A stretch of DNA of 64,000 nt from Streptomyces narbonensis (GTDB taxonomy: Bacteria > Actinomycetota > Actinomycetes > Streptomycetales > Streptomycetaceae): the NCBI RefSeq assembly GCF_014649015.1, contig NZ_BMSF01000002.1, positions 248,001 through 312,000 on the forward strand, read 5' to 3'. The translations under genes were made by a program, and so were the position numbers. Below the pieces are notes generated by a model. That model had not been told where the DNA came from. It did not search any database and was given only the letters and a program-made list of their open reading frames with translations. Positions 48,951 through 58,525 of this stretch are shown in pieces (positions within the stretch are counted from its first letter, which is position 1; every line of letters begins with the position of its first letter).

Positions 48951-49077
48951 AGAGGGACCGGCCGGGCGGGAACCGGTGCGCGTTATCCTCGGCCGGTGAT
49001 CGTCCGGACTTCCCGGCCGTCGCCGAGGCGGTCCACGAGACAGCGGCCGCCCACGACCTGGAGGATGTGCCGAGCCG

Positions 49078-49854
49078 ATGGGAGACGGGCTCACGATCGG
49101 TCAGACGGCGGCGTTCGTCGGTGTCACGATCAAGACCGTGCGGCACTATCACCGGCTCGGTCTGGTCGCCGAGCCGGAACGCGACCGCTCCGGCTACCGC
49201 CGCTACCGATCGGGCGAGCTGTTCCGGCTGGTCCAGGTCCGGACCCTGGCCGCGGCCGGTGTGCCGCTGGCCGAGATCGGCGACCTGCTCGACGCCGGTC
49301 CCGAGACGTTCGCCGCCACCCTGGACGAGGTCCACGGCCGGCTCACCGAACGGATCGACGAGCTGATCGCGCGCCGCGACAGGCTGCACCGTCTCGACCA
49401 CGGGGACCGGGCCCTGCTGCCCGACCGGGCCTGCGCGGTCCTGGACCGGCTCGCCGAACTCGGCTTCGGCCCGGACTACGTGGCCGGTCAGCGGGAGGCC
49501 CTGGTGCTGACCAGGGCGCTGGTCCCGGAGATCTTCGACAGCTTCCTGACCCGGCTCTGCCGTGCGCTCGACGACCCCGAGTCCGTCGAGTTGACCAAGC
49601 GCGGCTGGGCCGCGAGGTCCTGGGACCCGGACGACCCACGGATCGAGGAGCTGGCGGCCGCGCTGGCCGACAAGCTGCTGGCCGACCGCGGGCTGCTGGC
49701 GATGCCTGCCGGATTCCGGAACCGGCCCGACGCGGCCTCCCGGTACGGAATGGTCAATCACCACCGGGAGGACCAGGCACCGGCCATCGCCCGGCTGAAC
49801 GCGCTGATCGAGGCGAAACTGCGCGCGGCCGGCATCGCCGTTCCGCGGCAGTGA
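49078..49854 (+). CDS. MerR-family regulator
   Basis: The protein has 258 residues. The MerR HTH and wing span 6-75 (LTIGQTAAFVGVTIKTVRHYHRLGLVAEPERDRSGYRRYRSGELFRLVQVRTLAAAGVPLAEIGDLL), then the dimerisation helix (TFAATLDEVHGRLTERIDELIARRDRLHRL) and a C-terminal helical effector domain of about 140 residues. It probably controls the divergent serine hydrolase. It ends 9 bp before a MITE. Confidence 0.87.
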   Translation: MGDGLTIGQTAAFVGVTIKTVRHYHRLGLVAEPERDRSGYRRYRSGELFRLVQVRTLAAAGVPLAEIGDLLDAGPETFAATLDEVHGRLTERIDELIARRDRLHRLDHGDRALLPDRACAVLDRLAELGFGPDYVAGQREALVLTRALVPEIFDSFLTRLCRALDDPESVELTKRGWAARSWDPDDPRIEELAAALADKLLADRGLLAMPAGFRNRPDAASRYGMVNHHREDQAPAIARLNALIEAKLRAAGIAVPRQ

Positions 49855-49863
49855 CCCTCACGT

Positions 49864-50035
49864 CCCTAGGGAGTGTCTTGCCGATCATGCCGGGCTCGCG
49901 GCGTCCGGCACGGCACCTCGCCGCGTTGCCGAAACGCCTGAATAGCTCCGCTATCAAGTCGCTCCGGCGCCTTGCGATGCACCGCACCGGACGCCGCTCC
50001 CTGATCCGGCCTGATCGACAAGACACTCCCTAGGG
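49864..50035. mobile_element. 160-bp MITE with CTAG target duplication
   Basis: GGAGTGTCTTGCCGATCA at the left end (from 49870) and the inverted TGATCGACAAGACACTCC (to 50029) differ at one base. Both ends are flanked by CTAG (49866-49869 and 50030-50033), the target duplication typical of the IS5 group. There is no coding capacity inside. The interior holds further inverted sequence, so it may fold when transcribed. Confidence 0.85.
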
Positions 50036-50098
50036 GCGAGCCCCGTCCGGACCCGGCCCCGAAGGTGCTGACCCCCGGGGCAGGTGAGACGGGGTGTC

Positions 50099-51085
50099 TC
50101 AGTCGGTCCGCTCCCCGAAGGCTCCGAGGATGCGCTCCGCCGCGAGCGTCGCGGTCAGCTCGCCGTTCCTGACCAGCCGCTCGACGTCCGGGGCCAGCGC
50201 CCGTACCGCCGGATGGGAGTTCAGCCGGCCCAGCAGCTCGTCCTTGACCATCGTCCAGGCCCAGTCCACCTGCTGGTCCCGGCGCCGGGCGTCGAGACGG
50301 CCCGCGGCATCGAGGATCGAGCGGTGGTTCTCGAGACGCTCCCAGACCTCGTCCAGGCCGCTCGACTCCCGCGCGCTGCAGCTGAGGACCGGCGGGGTCC
50401 ACACCGCCTCCCGGCCGTGCATCAGCCGCAGCGCGCCGGCCAGTTCCCTGGCGGCGGCGCGGGCGTCGTTCGCGTGCGGACCGTCCGCCTTGTTCACGGC
50501 CACGACGTCCGCCAGCTCCAGGACACCCTTCTTGATGCCCTGCAGCTGGTCGCCGGTCCGCGCCAGCGACAGCAGCAGGAAGGAGTCGACCATGTTCGCC
50601 ACGGCCGTCTCCGACTGACCGACACCGACGGTCTCGACCAGGATCACGTCGTAGCCGGCGGCCTCCATGACCACCATCGACTCCCGCGTCGCCTTGGCGA
50701 CGCCGCCGAGGGTGCCCGCGCTGGGGGAGGGGCGGATGAAGGCCGCGGGATCCACCGCGAGCCGCTCCATCCGCGTCTTGTCGCCCAGGATCGAGCCGCC
50801 GGTCCGCGTCGAGGACGGGTCGACGGCGAGGACGGCGACCCGGTGGCCGAGGCCCGTGAGCATCGTGCCGAAGGCGTCGATGAAGGTCGACTTCCCGACG
50901 CCGGGCACGCCGCTGATACCGATCCGCCGCGCCCGGCCGCTGTGCGGCAGCAGCCGGGTGAGCAACTCCTGGGCGAGCGCCCGGTGATCGGGCCTGGTGG
51001 ACTCCACGAGAGTGATGGCGCGCGCCACGAGGGCGCGCTTCCCCTCACGTACGCCCTTCGCGTACGTCTCGATGTCGATGGCCAT
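50099..51085 (-). CDS. meaB: methylmalonyl-CoA mutase-associated GTPase MeaB
   Basis: The protein has 328 residues. Walker A is GVPGVGKS (59-66), the base loop is NKAD, and VETVGVGQSE is the MeaB/ArgK signature. It is a chaperone that gates loading of adenosylcobalamin into the mutase and protects it from inactivation. It lies 4 bp after mutB in the mutA-mutB-meaB operon. Confidence 0.95.
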   Translation of the reverse strand: MAIDIETYAKGVREGKRALVARAITLVESTRPDHRALAQELLTRLLPHSGRARRIGISGVPGVGKSTFIDAFGTMLTGLGHRVAVLAVDPSSTRTGGSILGDKTRMERLAVDPAAFIRPSPSAGTLGGVAKATRESMVVMEAAGYDVILVETVGVGQSETAVANMVDSFLLLSLARTGDQLQGIKKGVLELADVVAVNKADGPHANDARAAARELAGALRLMHGREAVWTPPVLSCSARESSGLDEVWERLENHRSILDAAGRLDARRRDQQVDWAWTMVKDELLGRLNSHPAVRALAPDVERLVRNGELTATLAAERILGAFGERTD

Positions 51086-51089
51086 GGGA

Positions 51090-53270
51090 TCAGAGATCGT
51101 GTCCCAGGTCGGAGGCGAGCCGGCGCACGAGGTCCGCGGCCGCGTCCGGGATCACCGTGCCCGGCGGGAAGACGGCGGCGGCACCCATGTCGAGGAGCGT
51201 CGGCACGTCCTGGGGCGGGATGACCCCGCCGACCACGATCATGATGTCCTCCCGGCCCTCGGCGGCGAGCTCCTCCCGGAGCGCCGGGACGAGCGTGAGG
51301 TGACCGGCCGCCAGCGACGAGACGCCCACGATGTGGACGTCCGCCTCGACGGCCTGCCGAGCCACCTCGCCCGGGGTCTGGAAGAGGGGGCCGACGTCGA
51401 CGTCGAAGCCCAGGTCGGCGAAGGCGGTGGAGATCACCTTCTGGCCTCGGTCGTGCCCGTCCTGGCCCATCTTGGCGACCAGGATGCGGGGGCGCCGCCC
51501 CTCGGCCTCCTCGAAGGCGTCGACGAGCGCGCGCGTGCGGTCCACGGTCGGGGACTCTCCTGCCTCGTTGCGGTACACGCCGGAGATCGTACGGATCTGG
51601 CCCGCGTGCCGCCCGTACACCTTCTCCAGGGCGTCGGAGATCTCGCCGACCGTCGCCTTGGCGCGCGCCGCGCGGACGGCCAGCTCCAGGAGGTTCCCCT
51701 CGCCGCCGGCGGCCCGGGTCAGGTCGTCGAGCGCGTCCTGGCAGGCCCGCTCGTCGCGCTCCGCGCGCAGGCGCCGCAGCTTCTCGATCTGCTGGGCCCG
51801 GACGGAGGAGTTGTCGACCTTGAGGACGTCGATCTGCTCGTCCCCGTCGACCCGGTACTTGTTCACGCCGATGACCGGCTGGCGCCCCGAGTCGATCCGC
51901 GCCTGCGTGCGGGCGGCGGCCTCCTCGATGCGGAGCTTCGGGATGCCCGCGTCGATGGCCTTCGCCATGCCGCCGGCCGCCTCGACCTCCTGGATGTGCT
52001 GCCAGGCACGGCGGGCCAGGTCGTACGTCAGCCGCTCCACGTACGCGCTGCCGCCCCACGGGTCGATGACCCGGGTCGTCCCCGACTCCTGCTGGATCAG
52101 CAGCTGGGTGTTGCGGGCGATGCGCGCCGAGAAGTCGGTCGGCAGCGCCAGCGCCTCGTCGAGTGCGTTGGTGTGCAGCGACTGCGTGTGGCCCTGGGTG
52201 GCGGCCATCGCCTCCACGCAGGTGCGGGTGACGTTGTTGAAGACGTCCTGCGCGGTCAGCGACCAGCCGGAGGTCTGCGAATGGGTGCGCAGTGAGAGGG
52301 ACTTGGAGTTCTTAGGGTCGAACTCCTTGACCAGCTTGGCCCACAGGAGGCGGGCCGCGCGCAGCTTGGCCACCTCCATGAAGAAGTTCATGCCGATCGC
52401 CCAGAAGAACGACAGGCGCGGCGCGAACGCGTCCACGTCCAGGCCGGCCTCGCGGCCCGCCCGGATGTACTCGACCCCGTCCGCCAGCGTGTACGCCAGC
52501 TCCAGGTCGGCCGTCGCCCCCGCCTCCTGGATGTGATAGCCGGAGATCGAGATGGAGTTGTACCGCGGCATGTTCTGCGAGGTGAAGGCGAAGATGTCGG
52601 AGATGATCCGCATCGACGGCTTCGGCGGGTAGATGTAGGTGTTGCGGACCATGAACTCCTTGAGGATGTCGTTCTGGATGGTCCCCGTGAGCTTCTCCGC
52701 TGACACCCCCTGCTCCTCGGCCGCGACGATGTACAGCGCGAGGACGGGCAGCACCGCGCCGTTCATCGTCATCGACACCGACATCTTGTCCAGCGGGATG
52801 CCGTCGAAGAGCTGCCGCATGTCGTAGATCGAGTCGATGGCGACGCCCGCCATGCCGACGTCGCCGGTGACGCGCGGGTGGTCGCTGTCGTAACCGCGGT
52901 GCGTCGGCAGGTCGAAGGCGACCGAGAGGCCCTTCTGGCCCGCCGCCAGGTTCCGCCGGTAGAAGGCGTTGGACTCCTCGGCGGTCGAGAAGCCCGCGTA
53001 CTGGCGGATCGTCCACGGCTGGTTGACGTACATCGTCGGGTACGGGCCGCGCAGGTACGGCGCCGTGCCCGGGAAGGTGCCGAGGAAGTCGACGTCCTCC
53101 AGGTCGTGCCCGGTGTACAGCGGCTGGACCGCGATGCCCTCGGGCGTCTCCCAGAGCGAGCCGTCCCCGTCGGAGGCCCGCTTGGCGGCGGCGCGCCACT
53201 CCTCGGTGCTGCCGGCGGCGGACGGCGACCCCAGATCGATCCCGGTGAAGTCCGGGACTCCCATACCCAT
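51090..53270 (-). CDS. mutB: methylmalonyl-CoA mutase large (catalytic) subunit
   Basis: The protein has 726 residues. The TIM-barrel has [57 protein letters not shown], and the C-terminal B12 domain has the DxHxxG motif (DGHDRG, His606 being the cobalt ligand). It interconverts methylmalonyl-CoA and succinyl-CoA, feeding propionate into the TCA cycle or supplying polyketide extender units. ATG 53270 overlaps the mutA stop (TGATG). A B12 transporter lies just upstream. Confidence 0.97.
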   Translation of the reverse strand: MGMGVPDFTGIDLGSPSAAGSTEEWRAAAKRASDGDGSLWETPEGIAVQPLYTGHDLEDVDFLGTFPGTAPYLRGPYPTMYVNQPWTIRQYAGFSTAEESNAFYRRNLAAGQKGLSVAFDLPTHRGYDSDHPRVTGDVGMAGVAIDSIYDMRQLFDGIPLDKMSVSMTMNGAVLPVLALYIVAAEEQGVSAEKLTGTIQNDILKEFMVRNTYIYPPKPSMRIISDIFAFTSQNMPRYNSISISGYHIQEAGATADLELAYTLADGVEYIRAGREAGLDVDAFAPRLSFFWAIGMNFFMEVAKLRAARLLWAKLVKEFDPKNSKSLSLRTHSQTSGWSLTAQDVFNNVTRTCVEAMAATQGHTQSLHTNALDEALALPTDFSARIARNTQLLIQQESGTTRVIDPWGGSAYVERLTYDLARRAWQHIQEVEAAGGMAKAIDAGIPKLRIEEAAARTQARIDSGRQPVIGVNKYRVDGDEQIDVLKVDNSSVRAQQIEKLRRLRAERDERACQDALDDLTRAAGGEGNLLELAVRAARAKATVGEISDALEKVYGRHAGQIRTISGVYRNEAGESPTVDRTRALVDAFEEAEGRRPRILVAKMGQDGHDRGQKVISTAFADLGFDVDVGPLFQTPGEVARQAVEADVHIVGVSSLAAGHLTLVPALREELAAEGREDIMIVVGGVIPPQDVPTLLDMGAAAVFPPGTVIPDAAADLVRRLASDLGHDL

Positions 53271-55087
53271 CAGGACACTCCCATGCGGTCGAGGGCGGCG
53301 GTGAGCACGGCGACCGCGTCGCACCCCGCGAAGACGTACGTGTCGACACCGGCGTACGAACCGGGCCGGCCGGCCAGCGCCACGTGCCCGGCCCCGGACT
53401 CCCGGAGAGCGGCGGCGGCGGACTCGGCCTGCTCCTCGTACAGGGCGTCGCTGGAGCAGAGACAGGCCTCGGTGGCGCCGCTCTCCTCGAACGACCCCTC
53501 GGTGACGGGCTCGATGCCGCCCGCCTGGAGGAGGTTCGCGGTGAAGGTGAGACGGGCCGTGTGCGCGGCGGCGGGCCCGAGGGCCGCCAGGTAGACGCGC
53601 GGCCGGGCACCCGTCGCGGCGAGGTGGGCGTCGGAACGGGCACGCAGCGCCTCGTACGCCTCGTCGCGTCGGACGCGCGGCAGGCCGCCGCCCGGCGCGG
53701 CGGGCGCCGGCTCGCGCACCACGGGCTTCTCCGCCAGGTGCGGGAACTCGCTGACACCGGTGACGGGCTCGCGCCGCTTGGCGAGCCGCTTGCTGCGCTC
53801 CGCCCAGTTGGCGGCGAGCTCCCGGCCCACCAGGCCCGAGCGCAGGGCGGCCGCCAGGCCTCCCGCACGCTCGATCTCCTGGAAGAACTCCCAGGCCGCC
53901 TGGGCGAGTTCGTCGGTCAGCGACTCCACATACCAGGAGCCGCCGGCCGGGTCGATCACCCGGGACAGGTGGGACTCCTCGATGAGGATCGTCGAGGTGT
54001 TCCGGGCGATGCGCCGGGAGAAGGCGTCCGGCAGGCCCAGCGCGTGGTCGAAGGGGAGCACGCTGACCGAGTCGGCACCGCCGACGCCGGCCGCCAGCGT
54101 GGCGATCGTCGTCCGCAGCATGTTCACCCACGGGTCGCGGCCGGTCATCATGACCGAGGACGTCACCGCGTGCTGGCGCTGCGCACCGGCCGCCGGCGCG
54201 CCGCAGGCCTCCGCGACCCGCGCCCACAGTCGGCGGGCGGCGCGGAGCTTGGCGATGGTCAGGAACTGGTCGGCGGTGGCCGCGTAGCGGAACTCCAGCT
54301 GGCCGAGGGCCTGTTCGACGGTCAGGCCGTCCTCGGTGAGTGCCCGCAGGTAGGCGACACCGCCGGCGAGCGCACAGCCGAGCTCCTGCGCGGTGGAGCC
54401 TCCGGCCTCGTGGTACGGCAGGGCGTCCACGGTCACGGCCCGCACCTGCGGGTAGGTCTCCGCGCAGCGCCGCGCCAGAGCGACGGTTCCGGGGAAGCCG
54501 TCGCCGTCGTAGGCCCGGCCGGTCCGGGCCTCGGTGCCGAGCGGGTCGGCGCCGAGGTTGCCGGCGGCGGCCTCGGGAGCCACGCCGCGACGCTCGTAGA
54601 TCGCGAACAGCTCGTCCGCGGCGGCCGAGGTCTCCGGTCCGGCGTCGAGGGCGACCGGGGCCAGGTCGAGGTAGACGCCCTGGAGGACCCGGTCGAGCTC
54701 GGACACCGGCACACCGGTCGGCCCGACGGCCAGCCAGAGCGACGTGACGCCGTTCTCCAGGTCGGTGAGGACCGCCTCGGGATCGGCGGCCACGTGCCGC
54801 TGGCGCACGTCCCAGCCGCTCGCGGTGTTGCCCTCCGGCCTTCCGCCGCGTACGAACGGGGCGAAGCCGGGAAGGCCGGGATCGGGGGCGCCGTCGGCGG
54901 CCGTGTACAGGGGGCGGGCGCGCAGGCCGTCCTCGAGGGCGGTGGACAGGGCGTCCTCGGCCTCGGCGTCCGGCACGTCCTTGCCCGACCTGCTCAGCAC
55001 GCCCGCGACGAGGCGACGCCACTGGTCGTGGGTCGCTGCGGGGAACTCGGCGGCCAGGGAAAGGCCATCGTCAGGCAGCACAGTCAT
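53270..55087 (-). CDS. mutA: methylmalonyl-CoA mutase small subunit
   Basis: The protein has 605 residues. It has mutase-fold homology ([91 protein letters not shown]) but no DxHxxG cobalamin motif in its C-terminal domain. This is the non-catalytic partner of MutB. A TAGCAT -10-like box (minus strand, 55100..55095) lies only 7 bp before the ATG, so the mRNA may be leaderless. Confidence 0.95.
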   Translation of the reverse strand: MTVLPDDGLSLAAEFPAATHDQWRRLVAGVLSRSGKDVPDAEAEDALSTALEDGLRARPLYTAADGAPDPGLPGFAPFVRGGRPEGNTASGWDVRQRHVAADPEAVLTDLENGVTSLWLAVGPTGVPVSELDRVLQGVYLDLAPVALDAGPETSAAADELFAIYERRGVAPEAAAGNLGADPLGTEARTGRAYDGDGFPGTVALARRCAETYPQVRAVTVDALPYHEAGGSTAQELGCALAGGVAYLRALTEDGLTVEQALGQLEFRYAATADQFLTIAKLRAARRLWARVAEACGAPAAGAQRQHAVTSSVMMTGRDPWVNMLRTTIATLAAGVGGADSVSVLPFDHALGLPDAFSRRIARNTSTILIEESHLSRVIDPAGGSWYVESLTDELAQAAWEFFQEIERAGGLAAALRSGLVGRELAANWAERSKRLAKRREPVTGVSEFPHLAEKPVVREPAPAAPGGGLPRVRRDEAYEALRARSDAHLAATGARPRVYLAALGPAAAHTARLTFTANLLQAGGIEPVTEGSFEESGATEACLCSSDALYEEQAESAAAALRESGAGHVALAGRPGSYAGVDTYVFAGCDAVAVLTAALDRMGVS

Positions 55088-55288
55088 GCCTCGGATGCTA
55101 GGTGAAGGCCCTTGAGCGACAGCAGAGTGATCGACTGTGACCTTGACCTCTCCGGAACGGCCTTGATCAGGGCGCCGTAGCCGCCTACGACCCTCTCCCC
55201 TTCCTGCCTGACCGTGGCGACTGCGGGCGAGGCGTGGAACGAGCCGCGGAACGAGACGCGCCGACGGGCGGGCCAGTGGTGTCCGGGA

Positions 55289-56098
55289 TCACTCCTCGTG
55301 CGCCGTGCCGAGGAAGCGGATGTGGGGGCGGCCGTCCGGTTCGGGGCGGGTCACGGAGGCCCGGACGCCGTACACGTCCGCGATGAGCCGCGCGGTGAGG
55401 ACCTCCTCGACCGGTCCGGCGGCCACCACGACGCCCTCGCGCAGGACGACCACGTGATCGCAGTACATCGCCGCGAGGTTGAGGTCGTGCAGCGCCACCA
55501 CACAGGTGAGATCCAGCCCGGCGACCAGGCCCAGCAGGTCCAACTGGTGCTGGATGTCGAGGTGGTTGGTCGGTTCGTCGAGCAGCAGCTCGCGCGGCTC
55601 CTGGGCGAGCGCGCGGGCGATCTGGACACGCTGGCGCTCCCCGCCGGAGAGGGTCCGCCAGCTCCGCCGCGCCCGGTCGGCCAGGCCGGTGCGGGCGAGC
55701 GCGGACCGTACGGCGGCCTCGTCGGCGGCCGTCGCGGGCGCCCACGCCCGGCGGTGCGGGATGCGGCCGAGGCGTACGGCATCGGCCACGGTGAGGTCGA
55801 CCTGGGTCTCGGCGTGCTGCTCGACGACGGCGACGCGCCGGGCGAGCGTGCGGCGCGGGACGGCGCCCAGCGGGTCGCCGTCCAGGGTCACGACCCCGGC
55901 GTCGGGCACGAGGACGCCCGCCAGGACGCGCAGGAGGGTGGACTTCCCCGAGCCGTTCGGGCCCAGCAGCCCGGTGAGCGTGCCGGGGCGCGGCGCGATG
56001 GTCACGCCGTCCAGGACGAGGGCGCCGCCGGCCGTACGGGAGACGCGCTCGGCCCGCAGGCCCGTGGAGCCGGCGGATCGCGTCGGAGTGGAGGTCAC
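55289..56098 (-). CDS. ABC transporter ATPase, cobalamin/iron-chelate type
   Basis: The protein has 269 residues. Walker A is GPNGSGKST (46-54), the signature is LSGGERQRVQIARAL and Walker B is LLLDEPTNHLD, as in FecE/BtuD proteins. GTG 56098 overlaps the permease stop (GTGA). With the permease and lipoprotein upstream it forms a three-gene importer whose mRNA begins with a cobalamin riboswitch, so B12 or a corrinoid is the likely substrate. Confidence 0.92.
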   Translation of the reverse strand: MTSTPTRSAGSTGLRAERVSRTAGGALVLDGVTIAPRPGTLTGLLGPNGSGKSTLLRVLAGVLVPDAGVVTLDGDPLGAVPRRTLARRVAVVEQHAETQVDLTVADAVRLGRIPHRRAWAPATAADEAAVRSALARTGLADRARRSWRTLSGGERQRVQIARALAQEPRELLLDEPTNHLDIQHQLDLLGLVAGLDLTCVVALHDLNLAAMYCDHVVVLREGVVVAAGPVEEVLTARLIADVYGVRASVTRPEPDGRPHIRFLGTAHEE

Positions 56099-57159
56099 CG
56101 AGTGCTCCGGTTGCTTCGGGTCCGGTACAGGACGAGGACGAACGCGGGGACGCCGATGATCGACGTCACCACACCGACCGGCACCTCCTGCGGATCGAGC
56201 ACGGTACGGGCGAGGGTGTCGGCCCACACCAGGAACACCGCGCCGGCCAGTGCGGTCAGCGGCAGCAGCCGGGCGTGACCGGGGCCCGCGAGGGCCCGTA
56301 CCGCGTGTGGCAGGACCAGGCCGACGAAGCCGATCGCGCCCGCTGCGGACACCAGGACGGCGGTGAGCAGGGCGGTGACCGAGAGGAGTACGAGCCGGGT
56401 CCGGGCCACGGAGACGCCTAGCGTCGCCGCCGCGTCCTCGCCGAAGGCGAAGGCGTCGAGCGTACGGGCGTGTCCGCCGCACACCAGCAGCGCCCCGGCC
56501 AGGACGGCGGCGCACACGCCGACGTCGGTCCAGCCGGCGCCGGACAGCGAGCCGAGCAGCCAGAAGAGGATGCCGCGGGTGGTCTCGGCGTCGGCGGCGG
56601 TCATCACCACGAACGAGGTGAGGGCGGAGAAGAGCTGCATCGCCGCCACCCCCGCCAGGACGACGCGGTCCGTCGACCCGCCCAGCGTGTGACTGAGCAG
56701 CAGGACCAGGGCGAAGGAGCTGAGCGCGCCGAGGAACGCGCCGCCGGTGACGGACACCACCCCGCCGCCGACGCCGAGCACGACGACCGCGACGGCGCCG
56801 GTCGAGGCGCCGGAGGAGACGCCGAGGACGAACGGGTCGGCGAGCGGATTGCGCAGGAGGGACTGCATCACCGCGCCGCAGACGGCGAGCCCGGCGCCGC
56901 ACACGGCCGCGAGGAGGGTGCGGGGCAGCCGCAGGTTCCAGATGATGCCGTCGCGGATCGGACTCAGCTCCGACGGCTTCCCTCCGAGGTGGGAGGCGAC
57001 GGCGGACCAGGCGTCGGCGACGCGGATGTCGGCCGGCCCGAAGGTGACGGCGGCCGCGACGGAGACGCACAGGACGACGACCCCGACGGCCCCGACTCCG
57101 ACGACCTTGACGACCCCGCCGGCACCGGCACGGGCGGCGGCCGTGCCGGACAGCGTCAC
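56095..57159 (-). CDS. FecCD/BtuC-type ABC permease
   Basis: The protein has 354 residues and about ten membrane segments. RLPRTLLAAVCGAGLAVCGAVMQSLLRNPLADPFVLGVSSGAS and GAIGFVGLVLPHAVR are the FecCD signatures. GTG 57159 overlaps the stop of the binding protein gene. It is the membrane channel of the importer. Confidence 0.92.
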   Translation of the reverse strand: MTLSGTAAARAGAGGVVKVVGVGAVGVVVLCVSVAAAVTFGPADIRVADAWSAVASHLGGKPSELSPIRDGIIWNLRLPRTLLAAVCGAGLAVCGAVMQSLLRNPLADPFVLGVSSGASTGAVAVVVLGVGGGVVSVTGGAFLGALSSFALVLLLSHTLGGSTDRVVLAGVAAMQLFSALTSFVVMTAADAETTRGILFWLLGSLSGAGWTDVGVCAAVLAGALLVCGGHARTLDAFAFGEDAAATLGVSVARTRLVLLSVTALLTAVLVSAAGAIGFVGLVLPHAVRALAGPGHARLLPLTALAGAVFLVWADTLARTVLDPQEVPVGVVTSIIGVPAFVLVLYRTRSNRSTR

Positions 57160-58199
57160 TTCGCGAGCCCGTACGTCCGCAGGGCCGCGGCGACCTTCTC
57201 GATGCCTTCGACCGTCCGGACGGTCGGGTTCATGGCCTGGCCGCTGAGGATCACGTACCGCTTGCCTTTCACCGCCGTCATGTTCCGCGTGACGGGGTGG
57301 GACTCCAGGAACTCGATCTTCTTCGCGGCGCTCTCGGCCGACTGCGCCTTACGGGTCAGGTCGGCGATCACCAGCACGTCGGGGTCGCGGTCGGCGACGG
57401 TCTCCCAATTGATCTGCGGCCACTCCTCCTTCGTGTCGTCGAAGACGTTCTTCACACCGAGCGTCCCGCTGACGATCCCCGGTGCGCCGCAGCACCCGGC
57501 CATGTACGGCCCCTGCGAGTCGGAGAACCAGTACAGGACGGAGGCGTCACCGAAGTCGGCGCCGGCCTTGGCCTTCTCCACCCGGGCGCGGAGCTCTCCG
57601 ACGAGCTTCTCGCCGCGCTCCGGCACGCCGAACACCCGGGCCAGGTCACGGATCTCGCCGTACACGGTGTCCATGGTCAGCGGCCGGGTGCGGACACCGT
57701 CGCCGTCACCGCTGTTGTCCTTGCCGACGCAGTCGGTGGGGGAGAGGTAGGTGGGGACGCCGAGCTTCGCGAACTGCTCGCGGGGCGCCACGCCGCCCTT
57801 GCCCAGGGTGTAGAGGAACGAGGCGCTGACGAAGTCGGGCTCCGTGTCGAGCACCTTCTCGAACGACGGGTAGCGGTCGGCGAGTCGGGGGACTTTGGCG
57901 TTCGCCTTCTCCAGCCCCTTGAGGACCGGGTCCGTCCAGGTGGCGGTCCCCACCATGCGGTCGGCCAGGCCGAGCGACAGCATGATCTCGGCCGAACCCT
58001 GGTCGAGGGCGACGGCACGGCGCGGAGCGCGGTCGATCTCGACCCGCTGCCCGCAGTTGTCGAGGCGTACGGGGTAGCCGGCTGCCGCCCCCTTCGCCGC
58101 GGGTCCGGCGGGTGCCGCGCCGCCGGAGCCGCAGCCGGCCGCGAGGAGGGCACCGGCCACGAGCAGCACGGCGGAACGGACGGGATGTGCGAGGGGCAC
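57156..58199 (-). CDS. cobalamin/corrinoid-binding lipoprotein (BtuF-like)
   Basis: The protein has 347 residues from GTG 58199, which has AGAGGA seven bases upstream. The longer start ATG 58226 lacks a ribosome site. The lipobox is LLAAGC. The periplasmic-binding fold follows: RAVALDQGSAEIMLSLGLADRMVG, KVLDTEPDFVSASFLYTLG, ETVADRDPDVLVIADL and QAMNPTVRTVEGIEKVA. It is led by a cobalamin riboswitch and followed by permease and ATPase genes with overlapping ends. Confidence 0.9.
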   Translation of the reverse strand: MPLAHPVRSAVLLVAGALLAAGCGSGGAAPAGPAAKGAAAGYPVRLDNCGQRVEIDRAPRRAVALDQGSAEIMLSLGLADRMVGTATWTDPVLKGLEKANAKVPRLADRYPSFEKVLDTEPDFVSASFLYTLGKGGVAPREQFAKLGVPTYLSPTDCVGKDNSGDGDGVRTRPLTMDTVYGEIRDLARVFGVPERGEKLVGELRARVEKAKAGADFGDASVLYWFSDSQGPYMAGCCGAPGIVSGTLGVKNVFDDTKEEWPQINWETVADRDPDVLVIADLTRKAQSAESAAKKIEFLESHPVTRNMTAVKGKRYVILSGQAMNPTVRTVEGIEKVAAALRTYGLAK

Positions 58200-58249
58200 G
58201 GAGGAATCCTCTGCGTCACGGCTCATGCGCGGAGCCTGTCGTACGGTGC

Positions 58250-58430
58250 TCCCCGGGCGTCACTGCACGACGCCGGGGCCGCCAGCAGGTCTTCGGACTC
58301 GGGGTCATCCGGACGGAACGCCTTCCCGGGCCCCTCGGGACCCAGTGGCCGATGCTCCGCCCGTCACCCTCACCGCTGCGCGTCAGCTCCGGATTCCCAC
58401 CGGATTCCCTGACCCGTGCACATACCGTGT
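58250..58430 (-). promoter_or_regulatory. cobalamin riboswitch
   Basis: On the minus strand the leader has GGGAATCCGGTGGGAATCCGG (58413-58393), the core GCCACTGG (58349-58342), the GGGAAGGCG stretch and the B12 box CCGAGTCCGAAGACCTGC (58302-58285). These appear in the order typical of AdoCbl riboswitches. A GC-rich hairpin (58251-58278) then lies shortly before the start codon and may be the expression platform that hides the ribosome site. Expected effect: high B12 switches the btu genes off. Confidence 0.9.
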
Positions 58431-58525
58431 CGATACGTACAGAGGTACGACTGGCTCGGGCAAGCTACCACAGGGCTTTCAGGCTTCGCTTTCGGGGAAG
58501 CGGGCGGGGCCGACATGATGGCCGC

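Noticed and set aside
51090-55022. Single 1310-codon frame suggesting a MutA-MutB fusion
   Set aside because: The upstream part of this frame overlaps mutA out of frame and reads as Arg/Gly-rich nonsense. The real mutB begins at 53270 and mutA is in its own frame.
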